Part shown: positions 48,983 through 57,051 of the stretch, piece by piece | How the letters are laid out: each line of letters opens with the position of its first letter | How positions within the stretch are numbered: position 1 is the first letter of the stretch | DNA from: Nocardioides gilvus | GTDB taxonomy: Bacteria; Actinomycetota; Actinomycetes; Propionibacteriales; Nocardioidaceae | Reading direction: 5' to 3' | NCBI RefSeq assembly: GCF_003194605.1 | Contig: NZ_QHKY01000002.1 | Span: 434,001 to 498,000 of the forward strand | Length of the DNA stretch: 64,000 nucleotides | Position numbers and translations under genes: made by a program | Notes under the pieces: generated by a model | Database searches by the model: none | The model's input: only the letters and a program-made list of their open reading frames with translations | What the model was told of the DNA's origin: nothing

Positions 48983-49195
48983 TCAGCCGCCGGCGCCACG
49001 CTCGGTGACGGAGTCGACGTTGTTCTGGAAGATCGAGCCCAGGTCGATGGTCTCGCTCACGTCGAGCACCGCGATGACGATGAGCGCCGCGACGATGATC
49101 ATGCCGATGTACTCCAGGGTGCCCTGTCCACGCTCGTTGCGCGCCGCGAGCACACGAACCTGGAAAGCGACCAGAGTTTCGAAAACCTTCTCCAT
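48983..49195 (-). CDS. flp: Flp-type pilin
   Basis: A 70-aa type IVb pilin precursor, the major subunit expected for the Tad pilus. A long basic leader ends NERG; mature QGTLEY begins with Glu at +5 and Tyr at +6, followed by the helix IGMIIVAALIVIAVL and a short Asp/Asn-rich outer part ending ERGAGG. I choose ATG 49195 because AGAGGA lies 9 bases upstream; the ATG at 49204 has none. A 5' leader with an inverted repeat precedes it. It is separate from the main Tad operon, allowing high expression. Confidence 0.9.
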   Translation of the reverse strand: MEKVFETLVAFQVRVLAARNERGQGTLEYIGMIIVAALIVIAVLDVSETIDLGSIFQNNVDSVTERGAGG

Positions 49196-49216
49196 GACGA
49201 TCATCCTCTTCCTGTG

Positions 49217-49293
49217 GGTTGTCGGCGCCTCCCCGTCGGAGACGGAGCCGAGAGCCTGTTCCTTCAGCTGTGGTGCCGCCCGTTGGCGACAAC
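49217..49293 (-). promoter_or_regulatory. Inverted repeat in the flp leader
   Basis: GGGTTGTCG (49217-49225) and CGACAACCC (49285-49293) are perfect complements. The 5' arm follows a TAAGTT -10-like box on the minus strand, so the mRNA may begin in the arm and fold back just before the Shine-Dalgarno of flp. Confidence 0.45.
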
Positions 49294-49391
49294 CCAGAAC
49301 TTACGCAGGAACGGCTTCCCTGCCCCGGGCCCAGAGGCCCAACTGGAGACCCAGCCCAGGCCCACCTTCGGGCCCAGTCGGGCCCACCCCG

Positions 49392-50081
49392 TCAGGCACG
49401 GTCCCGGGTCCCGAGCCAGAGGGCGATCGCCTCGCCCCGGTTGGTCACGACCAGCTTTCCGAAGATGGCGTTGATGTGGTTCTTGACGGTCTTCTCCGCG
49501 AGGAAGAGCTTGGCGGCGATCTCCGCGTTGCTCTTGCCCTGCGCGATCAGGTCCATCAGCTCACCCTGCCGCTCGCTCAGCCCGAACTCCTGGAGCCGGC
49601 GAGCGCGTTCGGCCAGGGGGTCCCGCTGCGTGGGCACGATCCGCAGCGCAGCCAGCGCCTGCTGGGAGAAGGCGCCCGCACCCAGCACGGCCCCCCGTAC
49701 GGTGTGGGCCAGCGTCGTCGCATCGAAGGACCCGTGCACCAGGTAGCCGCTGGCACCGGCCGCGATGGCAGCTCGAATGTGCTCCGGCTCATCGGTGAAG
49801 GTCAACATGATGACGATGGTCTGGTCGGCGATGATCCTGGCGGTCCGTACGCCGTCCCGCCGCGGCATCCGTACGTCGAGCAGCACGACGTCCGGCTTCA
49901 ACTGGCGCACCATCGTCTCGGCCAGGATGCCGTCGCTGGCCTCACCGATCACCTGGACGTCGGGTGACGTCTCCAGCAGGCTCCGCAGTCCGGTGCGCAC
50001 CACCGGGTTGTCGTCCACGATCAGTACCGTGGTCGGAGTGGCCGACACCTCCGGCACCACGATTGTCAGGTCATCCAGCAC
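49392..50081 (-). CDS. NarL/LuxR-family response regulator of the Tad operon
   Basis: A 229-aa two-component regulator. The receiver has DD at 23-24 and phospho-acceptor Asp69 (VVLLDVRMP), the output is a LuxR-type helix-turn-helix (LSERQGELMDLIAQGKSNAEIAAKLFLAEKTVKNHI). It overlaps the histidine kinase gene by 11 bp and is the last gene of the Tad operon, so it most likely controls pilus genes, including flp, which starts after a 190-bp control region. The first 14 residues are an extra lead. Confidence 0.92.
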   Translation of the reverse strand: MLDDLTIVVPEVSATPTTVLIVDDNPVVRTGLRSLLETSPDVQVIGEASDGILAETMVRQLKPDVVLLDVRMPRRDGVRTARIIADQTIVIMLTFTDEPEHIRAAIAAGASGYLVHGSFDATTLAHTVRGAVLGAGAFSQQALAALRIVPTQRDPLAERARRLQEFGLSERQGELMDLIAQGKSNAEIAAKLFLAEKTVKNHINAIFGKLVVTNRGEAIALWLGTRDRA

Positions 50082-51249
50082 GTTCTTCCTCCCGTAGTCC
50101 CATCTGGGGCGCCACCAGGTGGACCTGGGTACCCCGTCCCTGCGCGGTGACCAGATCGGCCCGCCCGCCGATCAGCGCCAGGCGCTCCTGATAGCCGCGG
50201 ACACCGAAGTGGCCCTCGAGCTCCCGTGCAGGAAGCACGTCGAGGGAGAACCCACAGCCGTCGTCGCGCACCTCGATCCTGACCTCGTCATGGACGACAC
50301 GCATGCTGACGCGGATCCGGCTCGCCCCCGAGTGGACGGCGGCGTTCGTCATCGCCTCCCGAACCGCTGCGAGCAGCTCGTAGCGCACACCGGGCGCCGA
50401 GACCGGCACCGGCTCGAGTTCGAGAACCACCCGGATCCCGTGCGTTCTCTCGACGGCACTGGCCAGCGTCTCCAACGACTCGTGGAAGGGTTGGTCGTGG
50501 TCGTCCTGACGCATCGCGGCGAGCAGGCGTCGCAGCCGGGTGATCGCGTCCTTGGCCGTCGTCGAGATTTCGTCCGCCTGCGCACACGCGCGGGACGGGT
50601 CGTGCTCGATCCAGTGCGGCAGGGATTGCGCAGAGAGCGCGAGCCCCTGCAGCGTCTTGGCAGTGGAGTCGTGCAGTTCACGGGCCAGACGTGATCTCTC
50701 GGCTGCGGCGGCGGCGCCGGTGATGAGGTCTGCGTAGGCGAGCTCAGACCTCCGTTTCCGCTCCGTCAGGAGGCGGAACAAGTGCCCCAGGACCACCACG
50801 GAGACGAAGGTGGCGGGGAACCCGAAGGTGTTGAGGAAGTCAACCTCTTCACGACCGTCGGTCAAGGTCGCCACCAGGTATCCGCCGACGAGAACAACGG
50901 CGGCAAGTGCCGCCGGCCACACGGGCAACAGCACTCCGAGGACCATGCAACTGCTCAGGGTGACCAGCACCAGGGGGTTGTCCGTCCCCAGGACCACCAT
51001 CAGTCCGGTCATCACCAGACCGTCCACGACCGCCAGGATCGGATGCCGCTGGAGCAGCTCCGGCGCACTCCGGAGTGCGAGACCCCCCATGCTCGTCAGA
51101 GCCAGGAAGATGACCGCCGCTGCCGTGGTCGGGGTGAGAGCCTGGTTGATGAAGCCGAGCATGCTCGCCAGCAGGAGCAGCAGTCGCAGCAGGAACGCGA
51201 CCCTGACCAGGGTCAGGGCCTCGGATCGGTCCGCGCGTCCGGCTGTCAT
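50071..51249 (-). CDS. NarL-type sensor histidine kinase of the Tad operon
   Basis: A 392-aa membrane sensor. Five or six hydrophobic segments fill residues 15-160 without a large outer domain, then a HisKA_3 dimerisation helix with H193 in RLARELHDST and a HATPase domain (REAMTNAAVHSGA; RDDGCGFS; GVRGYQERLALIGG). Lack of an outer domain suggests sensing of membrane state or of a partner. It overlaps tadC by 4 bp and the response regulator by 11 bp. Confidence 0.93.
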   Translation of the reverse strand: MTAGRADRSEALTLVRVAFLLRLLLLLASMLGFINQALTPTTAAAVIFLALTSMGGLALRSAPELLQRHPILAVVDGLVMTGLMVVLGTDNPLVLVTLSSCMVLGVLLPVWPAALAAVVLVGGYLVATLTDGREEVDFLNTFGFPATFVSVVVLGHLFRLLTERKRRSELAYADLITGAAAAAERSRLARELHDSTAKTLQGLALSAQSLPHWIEHDPSRACAQADEISTTAKDAITRLRRLLAAMRQDDHDQPFHESLETLASAVERTHGIRVVLELEPVPVSAPGVRYELLAAVREAMTNAAVHSGASRIRVSMRVVHDEVRIEVRDDGCGFSLDVLPARELEGHFGVRGYQERLALIGGRADLVTAQGRGTQVHLVAPQMGLREEERAG

Positions 51250-52166
51250 CCGGCGAGCCCTCCGAAGAGGCTCCCGAAGTCGACCCCGGAGCCGAGGACG
51301 AGACCGGTGAGGAGGACGATCAGGGTGCCGGGGACGAGCACGATGGAGGTCACCAGGGTGACCCTCGGGGCCACTTGGGCAGCCTTGCGCCGCATCCTCT
51401 GGGCGCTCTCGCGCCGCATGTCGAGGGCGATCTGGTTGAGCGCGTCGACCAAGGGGGCGCCCAGCTCGTCGGACTGCAGAAAGGCCGTCACGAACTGCGC
51501 AAGGGCCTCGGAGTCGCTGCGGTCACGCAACTGCTCGAAAGCGCCGCGCAGCGAGGCGCCGTGCTGGACCTGGTGCAGGGCCAACTGCATCTCTTCGGCG
51601 ATGGGCCCACCGAATCGCGCAGAGACCCGCAGCAGGGCTGGCCGGAAACCCACGCCGGCGGTGACGGTGACCGCGAGGATGTCCAGGAAGTCCGGAAGGT
51701 CGCGGTCCAGGGCCTCACGTCGCTGACGCTTGAGCCGCGCCAACCTGGCCAACGGGAGGATGGGCGGTGCGACCAGACTGAGCACCAGCCCCTTCAGGTT
51801 GCCGGAGATGCCGAAGAGCAGCATGGCCGGGGACAGCAGCAGGGTCCAGAAGAGGATCCCTCGGAGCAGTCCGTCGACACTCATCCCGTCCGGTCGCCCC
51901 GCCAGGTCCACCTGGGACTGCATCCAGTCGACGGCCCGAGCGGGCAGGCGCCGTCGTACGCGAGGGGCGAGCGCGGTGGCCGCGCGTCCGATCGGCCCCT
52001 CACCCTTGGCCTGTCGTCGCTGTTCGGGGCGGAGCACCACGAGCTCTTCGAGGCCGAGGCCCTCGGCCGCGTCGGCCCGCAGCAGCCGGTAGCCGTGGAC
52101 GGCGAGCAGGACCGCGACGGCGACGGCCAGACCGGGCAGGACCACGGTCAGAGTGGAGAGAGTCAT
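51246..52166 (-). CDS. tadC: Tad pilus inner-membrane platform protein TadC
   Basis: A 306-aa type II secretion F-domain protein. An N-terminal helix, a cytoplasmic domain containing DLPDFLDILAVTVTAGVGFRPAL, QVQHGASLRGAFEQLRDRS and ALNQIALDMRRESAQRMRRKAAQVAP, and C-terminal helices. With TadB it forms the platform on which TadA acts. ATG 52166 overlaps the tadB stop codon (ATGA). Confidence 0.92.
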   Translation of the reverse strand: MTLSTLTVVLPGLAVAVAVLLAVHGYRLLRADAAEGLGLEELVVLRPEQRRQAKGEGPIGRAATALAPRVRRRLPARAVDWMQSQVDLAGRPDGMSVDGLLRGILFWTLLLSPAMLLFGISGNLKGLVLSLVAPPILPLARLARLKRQRREALDRDLPDFLDILAVTVTAGVGFRPALLRVSARFGGPIAEEMQLALHQVQHGASLRGAFEQLRDRSDSEALAQFVTAFLQSDELGAPLVDALNQIALDMRRESAQRMRRKAAQVAPRVTLVTSIVLVPGTLIVLLTGLVLGSGVDFGSLFGGLAG

Positions 52167-53083
52167 ATGTCGAACCGCGCCATCTTGCGGATCATCAGGT
52201 AGCCACTCAGGAAGAGGGTGCCGGAGACCACCAGGGCGATCTGGCCGACGATGTGCTCGGTCATCTTCTCGACCGAGCCAGGCTGGACGGCGTTGAGCAG
52301 GAAGAGCATCGCGAAGCCGAGGCTGATGATCATGTAGCCGGTGGCCAGTGACTGGGCCAGCGTCGTACGGATCTCCCGCCGCGTCTCCTTGCGACCTTCC
52401 AAGGTGTCGGCGATGTCGCGCAGCGAGCTGACCAACGAGCCACCACTCTTGGCACACACCACCAGCGTCGAGAGCAGGACGGCAACCTCGCGGGACGGCA
52501 ACCGGTTCCCCATGTCGTCGAGGGCCGTCTCCAGGTCTGTTCCGAACCGGAGCGCGTCAGAGACCTGCTGCAGCTCCGTGCCAGCCGGGTGGACGAGCTC
52601 CTCCGAGGCGATGGCGATCGCGGTGCCGATCGAGAGTCCGGCGTTCGTGGCGTTCGCCAGCACCCGGGCAAGCTCGGGCATCTGGAGGATGAAGGCCTCG
52701 AGTCGACGCTCCTTGGCTCGCCGCAGGTAGAACCGGACACCCAGGACGCCGGTCCCCAGCCCGAGCAGTCCGAAGATGGGGGCGAGCGCGGTCCAGAGCA
52801 CGAAGGCAACCCCCAGCCCGACCACGGTGGCCACGGCCACGACCGTCAGCGGGCGGTGCCCGATGCCGGCCAGGCGCAGCTCACGCTCGACGTACGAGCC
52901 GGGTCGGGTCCGCCGGAACCAACGCTGCAGCCGTTCGATGAGCGGCAGGTCCCCCTCCCGGGTGTAGCCCACCGCCGCCGCGACCACCCTGCGGCGCTCT
53001 GCAGCGAGGCCCGAGAGGTTCGCGAAGCCGACCAGGGTCAGCAGCGCCACCGCGACCGAACCGGCCAGGATGGTCAGGACCAC
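52163..53083 (-). CDS. tadB: Tad pilus inner-membrane platform protein TadB
   Basis: A 306-aa T2SF-domain membrane protein, partner of TadC. Features: N-terminal helix LAGSVAVALLTLVGFANLSG, a helix pair near 90-130, ILQMPELARVLANATNAGLSIGTAI with the typical F-domain Gly, and VCAKSGGSLVSSLRDIADTLEGRKETRREI. It overlaps tadA upstream by 10 bp and tadC downstream by 4 bp. Confidence 0.92.
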   Translation of the reverse strand: MVLTILAGSVAVALLTLVGFANLSGLAAERRRVVAAAVGYTREGDLPLIERLQRWFRRTRPGSYVERELRLAGIGHRPLTVVAVATVVGLGVAFVLWTALAPIFGLLGLGTGVLGVRFYLRRAKERRLEAFILQMPELARVLANATNAGLSIGTAIAIASEELVHPAGTELQQVSDALRFGTDLETALDDMGNRLPSREVAVLLSTLVVCAKSGGSLVSSLRDIADTLEGRKETRREIRTTLAQSLATGYMIISLGFAMLFLLNAVQPGSVEKMTEHIVGQIALVVSGTLFLSGYLMIRKMARFDI

Positions 53084-54450
53084 GGGACTCCACCTCCGGC
53101 GTCCTCGCGCCGCTCGTCGTCAGCGACCACGAATCCCTCGGGCAGGCTCTCCCCGGCGTCCTTGAGGCGCTGGGCGAGGCGGCGATCGACCGGGTGGCGA
53201 ACGAAGGCGCCCCGACTTCCACCTGCCCCGATGGCGTGGACGTCCCAGTGGCTGATCCGGCTGAGGGCGAAGTCGGCTCGCCCGCGTGAGGAGAGATAGC
53301 CGATGTCGACGACTCGACGCGTGCCGTCGGGGCTGCGGACCAGTTGGATCACCATGTCGATGCCGGAGTTGACTTGCTCGCGCAGCGCGTGGAACGGGAT
53401 CTCCACCTCCGACATCGATGCCATCGTCTCCATCCGGGAGAGCGCGTCGTCGGTCGTGTTGGCGTGCACCGTGGTCAGCGAACCCTCGTGACCGGTGTTC
53501 ATCGCCTGCAGCATGTCCAGCGCCTCGCCGCCGCGGCACTCACCCACGATGATGCGGTCGGGTCGCATGCGCAGTGAGTTGCGGACCAGGTCGCGGATGG
53601 TGACGGCGCCACGCCCCTCGACGTTGGGCGGCCGGGTCTCCAACTGGACGACGTGGTCCTGGACCAGCGCGAGTTCGGCCGCGTCCTCGATGGTGACGAT
53701 GCGTTCGTGTCCAGGGATGAACGCCGACAACGCGTTCAGCATGGTGGTCTTTCCGGAGGCGGTTCCCCCCGAGACCACGATGTTGAGCCGGGCGCGCACG
53801 GCGGCAGCGAGAAGCCGAGCCGTCGACTCGTCCACCGCCCCACGTGCCTGGAGCTCCTCCATCCCGTACGCCTTGGGGAAGAGCCGGATCGTCATCGTCG
53901 GGCCCCGCAGCGCCAGAGGTGGGAGCACCACGTTGACCCGGGCACCCCGCGGCAGACGCGCGTCCGGTGGGAGGCGGGCGTCGACCATGGGACTGGACTC
54001 GTCGACGCGACGGTTGACCGTGGAGACGATGCGGTCGATGGTCTGCAACAACTGCTCGTTGTTGGTGAAGCCGGAGGGGATGCGCTCGAGGCGCCCTGCC
54101 CTCTCGACGTAGATGGTGTCGTGGCCGTTGATCATGATCTCGCTGACCGTCGGATCCGCGAGGATGGGCTCGAGCACACCGAGGCCCACTGCCTCGTCGA
54201 CGACTCGCCGCACGAGGCTGTTGCGCTCACGGGTGCTGAGGATGATCCCCTCACGGGACACCAGGTGGTTGAGCACCCGCTCCAGGCGGACACGACGCTG
54301 CGCCTCGTCCAGCCGTCCGAGTTCCTGGAGGTCGACGTCCTCCAGCAGCAGACGCTTGAGCCTGCGCACCAGAAGTTCGTCGGAGCTCTCCGTCTCGGTG
54401 TTCTCCGGGCCGAGCGACTCGACACCGATGAACCCGCGGTAGCCGCTCAT
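53074..54450 (-). CDS. tadA: Tad pilus assembly ATPase TadA/CpaF
   Basis: A 458-aa secretion ATPase of the VirB11/PilT class that powers pilus extension and retraction. Walker A is SGGTASGKTT (227-236), the Asp box VTIEDAAELAL, Walker B IIVGECRGGEALDML, and the His box GHEGSLTTVHAN. The N-terminal three-helix region (RRLKRLLLEDVDLQEL) is typical of CpaF. The C-terminus has a ~30-residue extension after RISHWDV. ATG 54450 overlaps the tadE stop by 4 bp. Confidence 0.95.
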   Translation of the reverse strand: MSGYRGFIGVESLGPENTETESSDELLVRRLKRLLLEDVDLQELGRLDEAQRRVRLERVLNHLVSREGIILSTRERNSLVRRVVDEAVGLGVLEPILADPTVSEIMINGHDTIYVERAGRLERIPSGFTNNEQLLQTIDRIVSTVNRRVDESSPMVDARLPPDARLPRGARVNVVLPPLALRGPTMTIRLFPKAYGMEELQARGAVDESTARLLAAAVRARLNIVVSGGTASGKTTMLNALSAFIPGHERIVTIEDAAELALVQDHVVQLETRPPNVEGRGAVTIRDLVRNSLRMRPDRIIVGECRGGEALDMLQAMNTGHEGSLTTVHANTTDDALSRMETMASMSEVEIPFHALREQVNSGIDMVIQLVRSPDGTRRVVDIGYLSSRGRADFALSRISHWDVHAIGAGGSRGAFVRHPVDRRLAQRLKDAGESLPEGFVVADDERREDAGGGVPWS

Positions 54451-54785
54451 GAGGTCCTCGGCATGACGGCTCGCCGCACCACGGTGAACTGCGGAAGCGG
54501 AGAGACCCGCGGGACATCGACCCGCAGAGTCACTGCGCCACCCCCGCCGGAGATGTGGTCCACCCGTAGGGCACCCGGCAGCGCGCGTTCGGCGGCGGTG
54601 TGCGCGTTGAGGCCCATCCCTTGAGCTCGGGCAGCCTGACGTGCTGCCTCCTGGGTCTGTGAGGCGGTCCACCCGGCGACGCCCAGTTGCAGGGTGAACA
54701 GAGCGACCAGGACCATGATCGGAACGAGCATCACGACCTCGAGGGCGACGCTCCCGCTCTGGGACTTCCATCGTGGGGTGGTCAT
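54447..54785 (-). CDS. tadE: TadE-like pseudopilin
   Basis: A 112-aa pseudopilin. The prepilin site is SQSG / SVALEVV with Glu at +5, followed by VMLVPIMVLVALFTLQLGV and the usual QTQEAARQAARAQGMG region; the outer domain is a small beta unit. TadE and TadF start or stabilise the pilus. It overlaps both neighbours (ATGA at each end). The C-terminal part of the gene before it is a second TadE-like unit. Confidence 0.88.
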   Translation of the reverse strand: MTTPRWKSQSGSVALEVVMLVPIMVLVALFTLQLGVAGWTASQTQEAARQAARAQGMGLNAHTAAERALPGALRVDHISGGGGAVTLRVDVPRVSPLPQFTVVRRAVMPRTS

Positions 54786-56335
54786 GGCTCCTTCACCACC
54801 TCGGCCACCTGGGTGATCCGTCTCGGCAGGCTCGCGCAGCCGGGGCACAGCACCGGGACACTGCTGCTGACCCGGACCGAGGAACTGTCGATGACGGTCA
54901 CCTGCACCGAGGAGCGCATGGATTCCGGCATGGCGTCCTTGGCCGCATCGCGTGGATTCTCGCCGATGGAGTGCGCACGCGCCGCTGCGTTGGCGGCGTG
55001 GCCGTTCCACGTGAAGGCCAGCGCCGTGAGTCCCACCTGCCAGACGAGGAGGCAGAAACCGACCACCACAGGCACCAGCGCCACGGTCTCGAGCGCGATC
55101 TGACCCGCCTCGCTGACCTTCCGCTTCTGCTTCCGACGCTTTGAGGGTGCGGCGGCGAGTTGGGGGGTCTGGGGCGCAGAGTGCACCCCCACCTCAGCCC
55201 CGATGTGCTGCAACGCCGACCACCAGACCGTTTCCCGCACTTCGTCGGGGTTGCGGGCATTGACGGCGCGTTCGAGGTGCCGGTGCATCGAAGGCAACCC
55301 CGTCGCCAGGATTCGCCCCGAGGTGAGGCGGCCCAGGGCCACGGCGTTGAGCACGTCGTCGCGCGACACCCGGTTGACCAGGATGTGCAACTCCTGCTCC
55401 GATCGCACCCCCAGGCCTTCCCACGCCTGGACGCTGCGCCGGAAGGAACGCATGGCGAGCACGTCCGGCGTCACCACGCAGACCACCTCGTCCGCGACCT
55501 CGACCGCGGCGGCCTGGGCCGGAGTCACGTGCGCGCCCCCGTCGACCAGCACCACGTCGAACTCCTGACGAAGGAGTCCAAGGATCGCGCGTACGGCGTT
55601 GGGGGTGACGAAGTCGGTCTCGTGCACCTGGAGGGGAGTCAACAACAACGAGACCCCCGACTCGTGACGCACCAAGGCGTCGGTGATGGTGGTGGTGGAC
55701 AGGTCCTGGGAGACCTTGGCGACGTCCGCCACCGAGACCCGCTGCCGGGCCTCGAGGATCCCGGAGACGTCTCCGGCCTGCAGGTCCAGATCGACCAGGC
55801 AGACCTTGATGCCGGGCACCTGCCGCTGGAGATCGATCGCCATGTGGGTGGCCACCGTCGTGGTTCCCACACCACCCTTCGCACCCGTGAACGTGGTCAC
55901 GCGGCCGTTGCGCCCCAGCTCGCGGGCCACGTCCGCCGTCGCGCCGGCCAGAAGGCCGCCCATCCGCTCGGCCCAACCGCGGGCGACTTCCATCCGTGAA
56001 ATCACGTCATCGAGATCCAGCGGTGTCGACAACACGCCCTTGGCGCCTGCCTCGAGCACTGCCATCGCAGTGTCGGTGCTTCCCGAGCTGTTCACCACCA
56101 GGACCGCGGTCGCCGGTGTGCGGAAGGAGATCTCCCGGACAACCTCGGCCGGACTCCCAGGGCCGAGCAGGTCGTGCACGATGGCCACGTCCGGTTTGAG
56201 ACGGGCGACGAGCGCGACCAGCTCGTGGGTCGACTCGCTGAAGCCGACGATCTCAGCGTCATCGAGTTTCGAGACGTGGACGCGCAGCTCCGACATGAGG
56301 ACCTGTTCGGCGACGCCGACGACGATCTTGGTCAC
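54782..56335 (-). CDS. CpaE/TadZ-like ATPase fused to a TadE-like pseudopilin
   Basis: A 517-aa three-part protein. Residues 1-125 resemble the receiver-like domain of CpaE/TadZ; 140-385 are a MinD/ParA ATPase with deviant Walker A KGGVGTTT (153-160) and LVDLDLQAGD; after a basic linker (KRRKQKRK), residues 408-517 are TadE-like: SEAG411 / QIALE416 and a helix TVALVPVVVGFCLLVWQVG, then an outer domain. CpaE normally ends after the ATPase and guides the pilus to the pole. Here it is joined to a substrate of the prepilin peptidase. The frame is continuous with no sign of an error. Confidence 0.88.
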   Translation of the reverse strand: MTKIVVGVAEQVLMSELRVHVSKLDDAEIVGFSESTHELVALVARLKPDVAIVHDLLGPGSPAEVVREISFRTPATAVLVVNSSGSTDTAMAVLEAGAKGVLSTPLDLDDVISRMEVARGWAERMGGLLAGATADVARELGRNGRVTTFTGAKGGVGTTTVATHMAIDLQRQVPGIKVCLVDLDLQAGDVSGILEARQRVSVADVAKVSQDLSTTTITDALVRHESGVSLLLTPLQVHETDFVTPNAVRAILGLLRQEFDVVLVDGGAHVTPAQAAAVEVADEVVCVVTPDVLAMRSFRRSVQAWEGLGVRSEQELHILVNRVSRDDVLNAVALGRLTSGRILATGLPSMHRHLERAVNARNPDEVRETVWWSALQHIGAEVGVHSAPQTPQLAAAPSKRRKQKRKVSEAGQIALETVALVPVVVGFCLLVWQVGLTALAFTWNGHAANAAARAHSIGENPRDAAKDAMPESMRSSVQVTVIDSSSVRVSSSVPVLCPGCASLPRRITQVAEVVKEP

Positions 56336-57051
56336 TCTTCCTCCTCAGGAATGGCCTTGCCGCCGAGGTCGCCGGCGTCGAAGTCCTTGACCTCGTCGGC
56401 GCGGTTGGTGCCGACGTCACCCGGGAGGGCGACCAGGCGCACCTCGTAGGCGAATGCAGCCGCGTAGGTGACCGCAAGACTCTGCTTGGGCTCGAGTGCC
56501 AAGGTCACCGGAATGACCGATTCGGTGAGTCCGGCGTCATCGGGGACGATCTGCTGCCCGCCTACGGAGACGATGCGTACGTCGCGGGTCAGCACCCTGG
56601 CCTGCTTGGACAGACCGGGGACGTCGGCGAAGACGGCGACGATGTCGACACGGTCACCCGGTCGCACTCGACCCGCGACGCCGGTCACGGCGTTGACGTT
56701 GATCGCGATCTCGCGCTCGGTCGGGCTCAGGTCCGTCGAGGGGATCAGCATGTCCGAGGTGACGATCGTGCCGGCGGCCAGCTGGAACCCGACCCTGCGG
56801 CCCTGGAGCTCACGCAGCGTGGTCACCGCCGTCGGGGCGGCCCAGCGACGAGGCACCTCGACCGCCTCCAGGTTGGAGGGACCCAGCGGACTGTAGGCGT
56901 TGACCGGCTCGGCGACCTGGTAGACGGTGGTCTTCGGTCCGACCTGGCTCTCCACCTGGGAGACGTAGCTGCTCACTGCAGTGAACACGGCGATGGCCAG
57001 CGCTCCTGCTGCGACCAGGAACAGGATGCCTCGTCGCTGACGGGGGTTCAC
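56332..57051 (-). CDS. cpaB: Pilus assembly protein CpaB/RcpC
   Basis: A 239-aa protein with one N-terminal helix (GILFLVAAGALAIAVFTAVSSYV) and a SAF/antifreeze-like outer domain: PLGPSNLEAVEVPRRWAA, QGRRVGFQLAAGTIVTSDML and GRVRPGDRVDIVAVF are classical. CpaB binds surface polymer and supports the pilus channel; in monoderms there is no secretin. GTG 57051 overlaps the zinc-ribbon gene stop (GTGA); it overlaps the CpaE fusion by 4 bp at the other end. Confidence 0.9.
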   Translation of the reverse strand: MNPRQRRGILFLVAAGALAIAVFTAVSSYVSQVESQVGPKTTVYQVAEPVNAYSPLGPSNLEAVEVPRRWAAPTAVTTLRELQGRRVGFQLAAGTIVTSDMLIPSTDLSPTEREIAINVNAVTGVAGRVRPGDRVDIVAVFADVPGLSKQARVLTRDVRIVSVGGQQIVPDDAGLTESVIPVTLALEPKQSLAVTYAAAFAYEVRLVALPGDVGTNRADEVKDFDAGDLGGKAIPEEEE

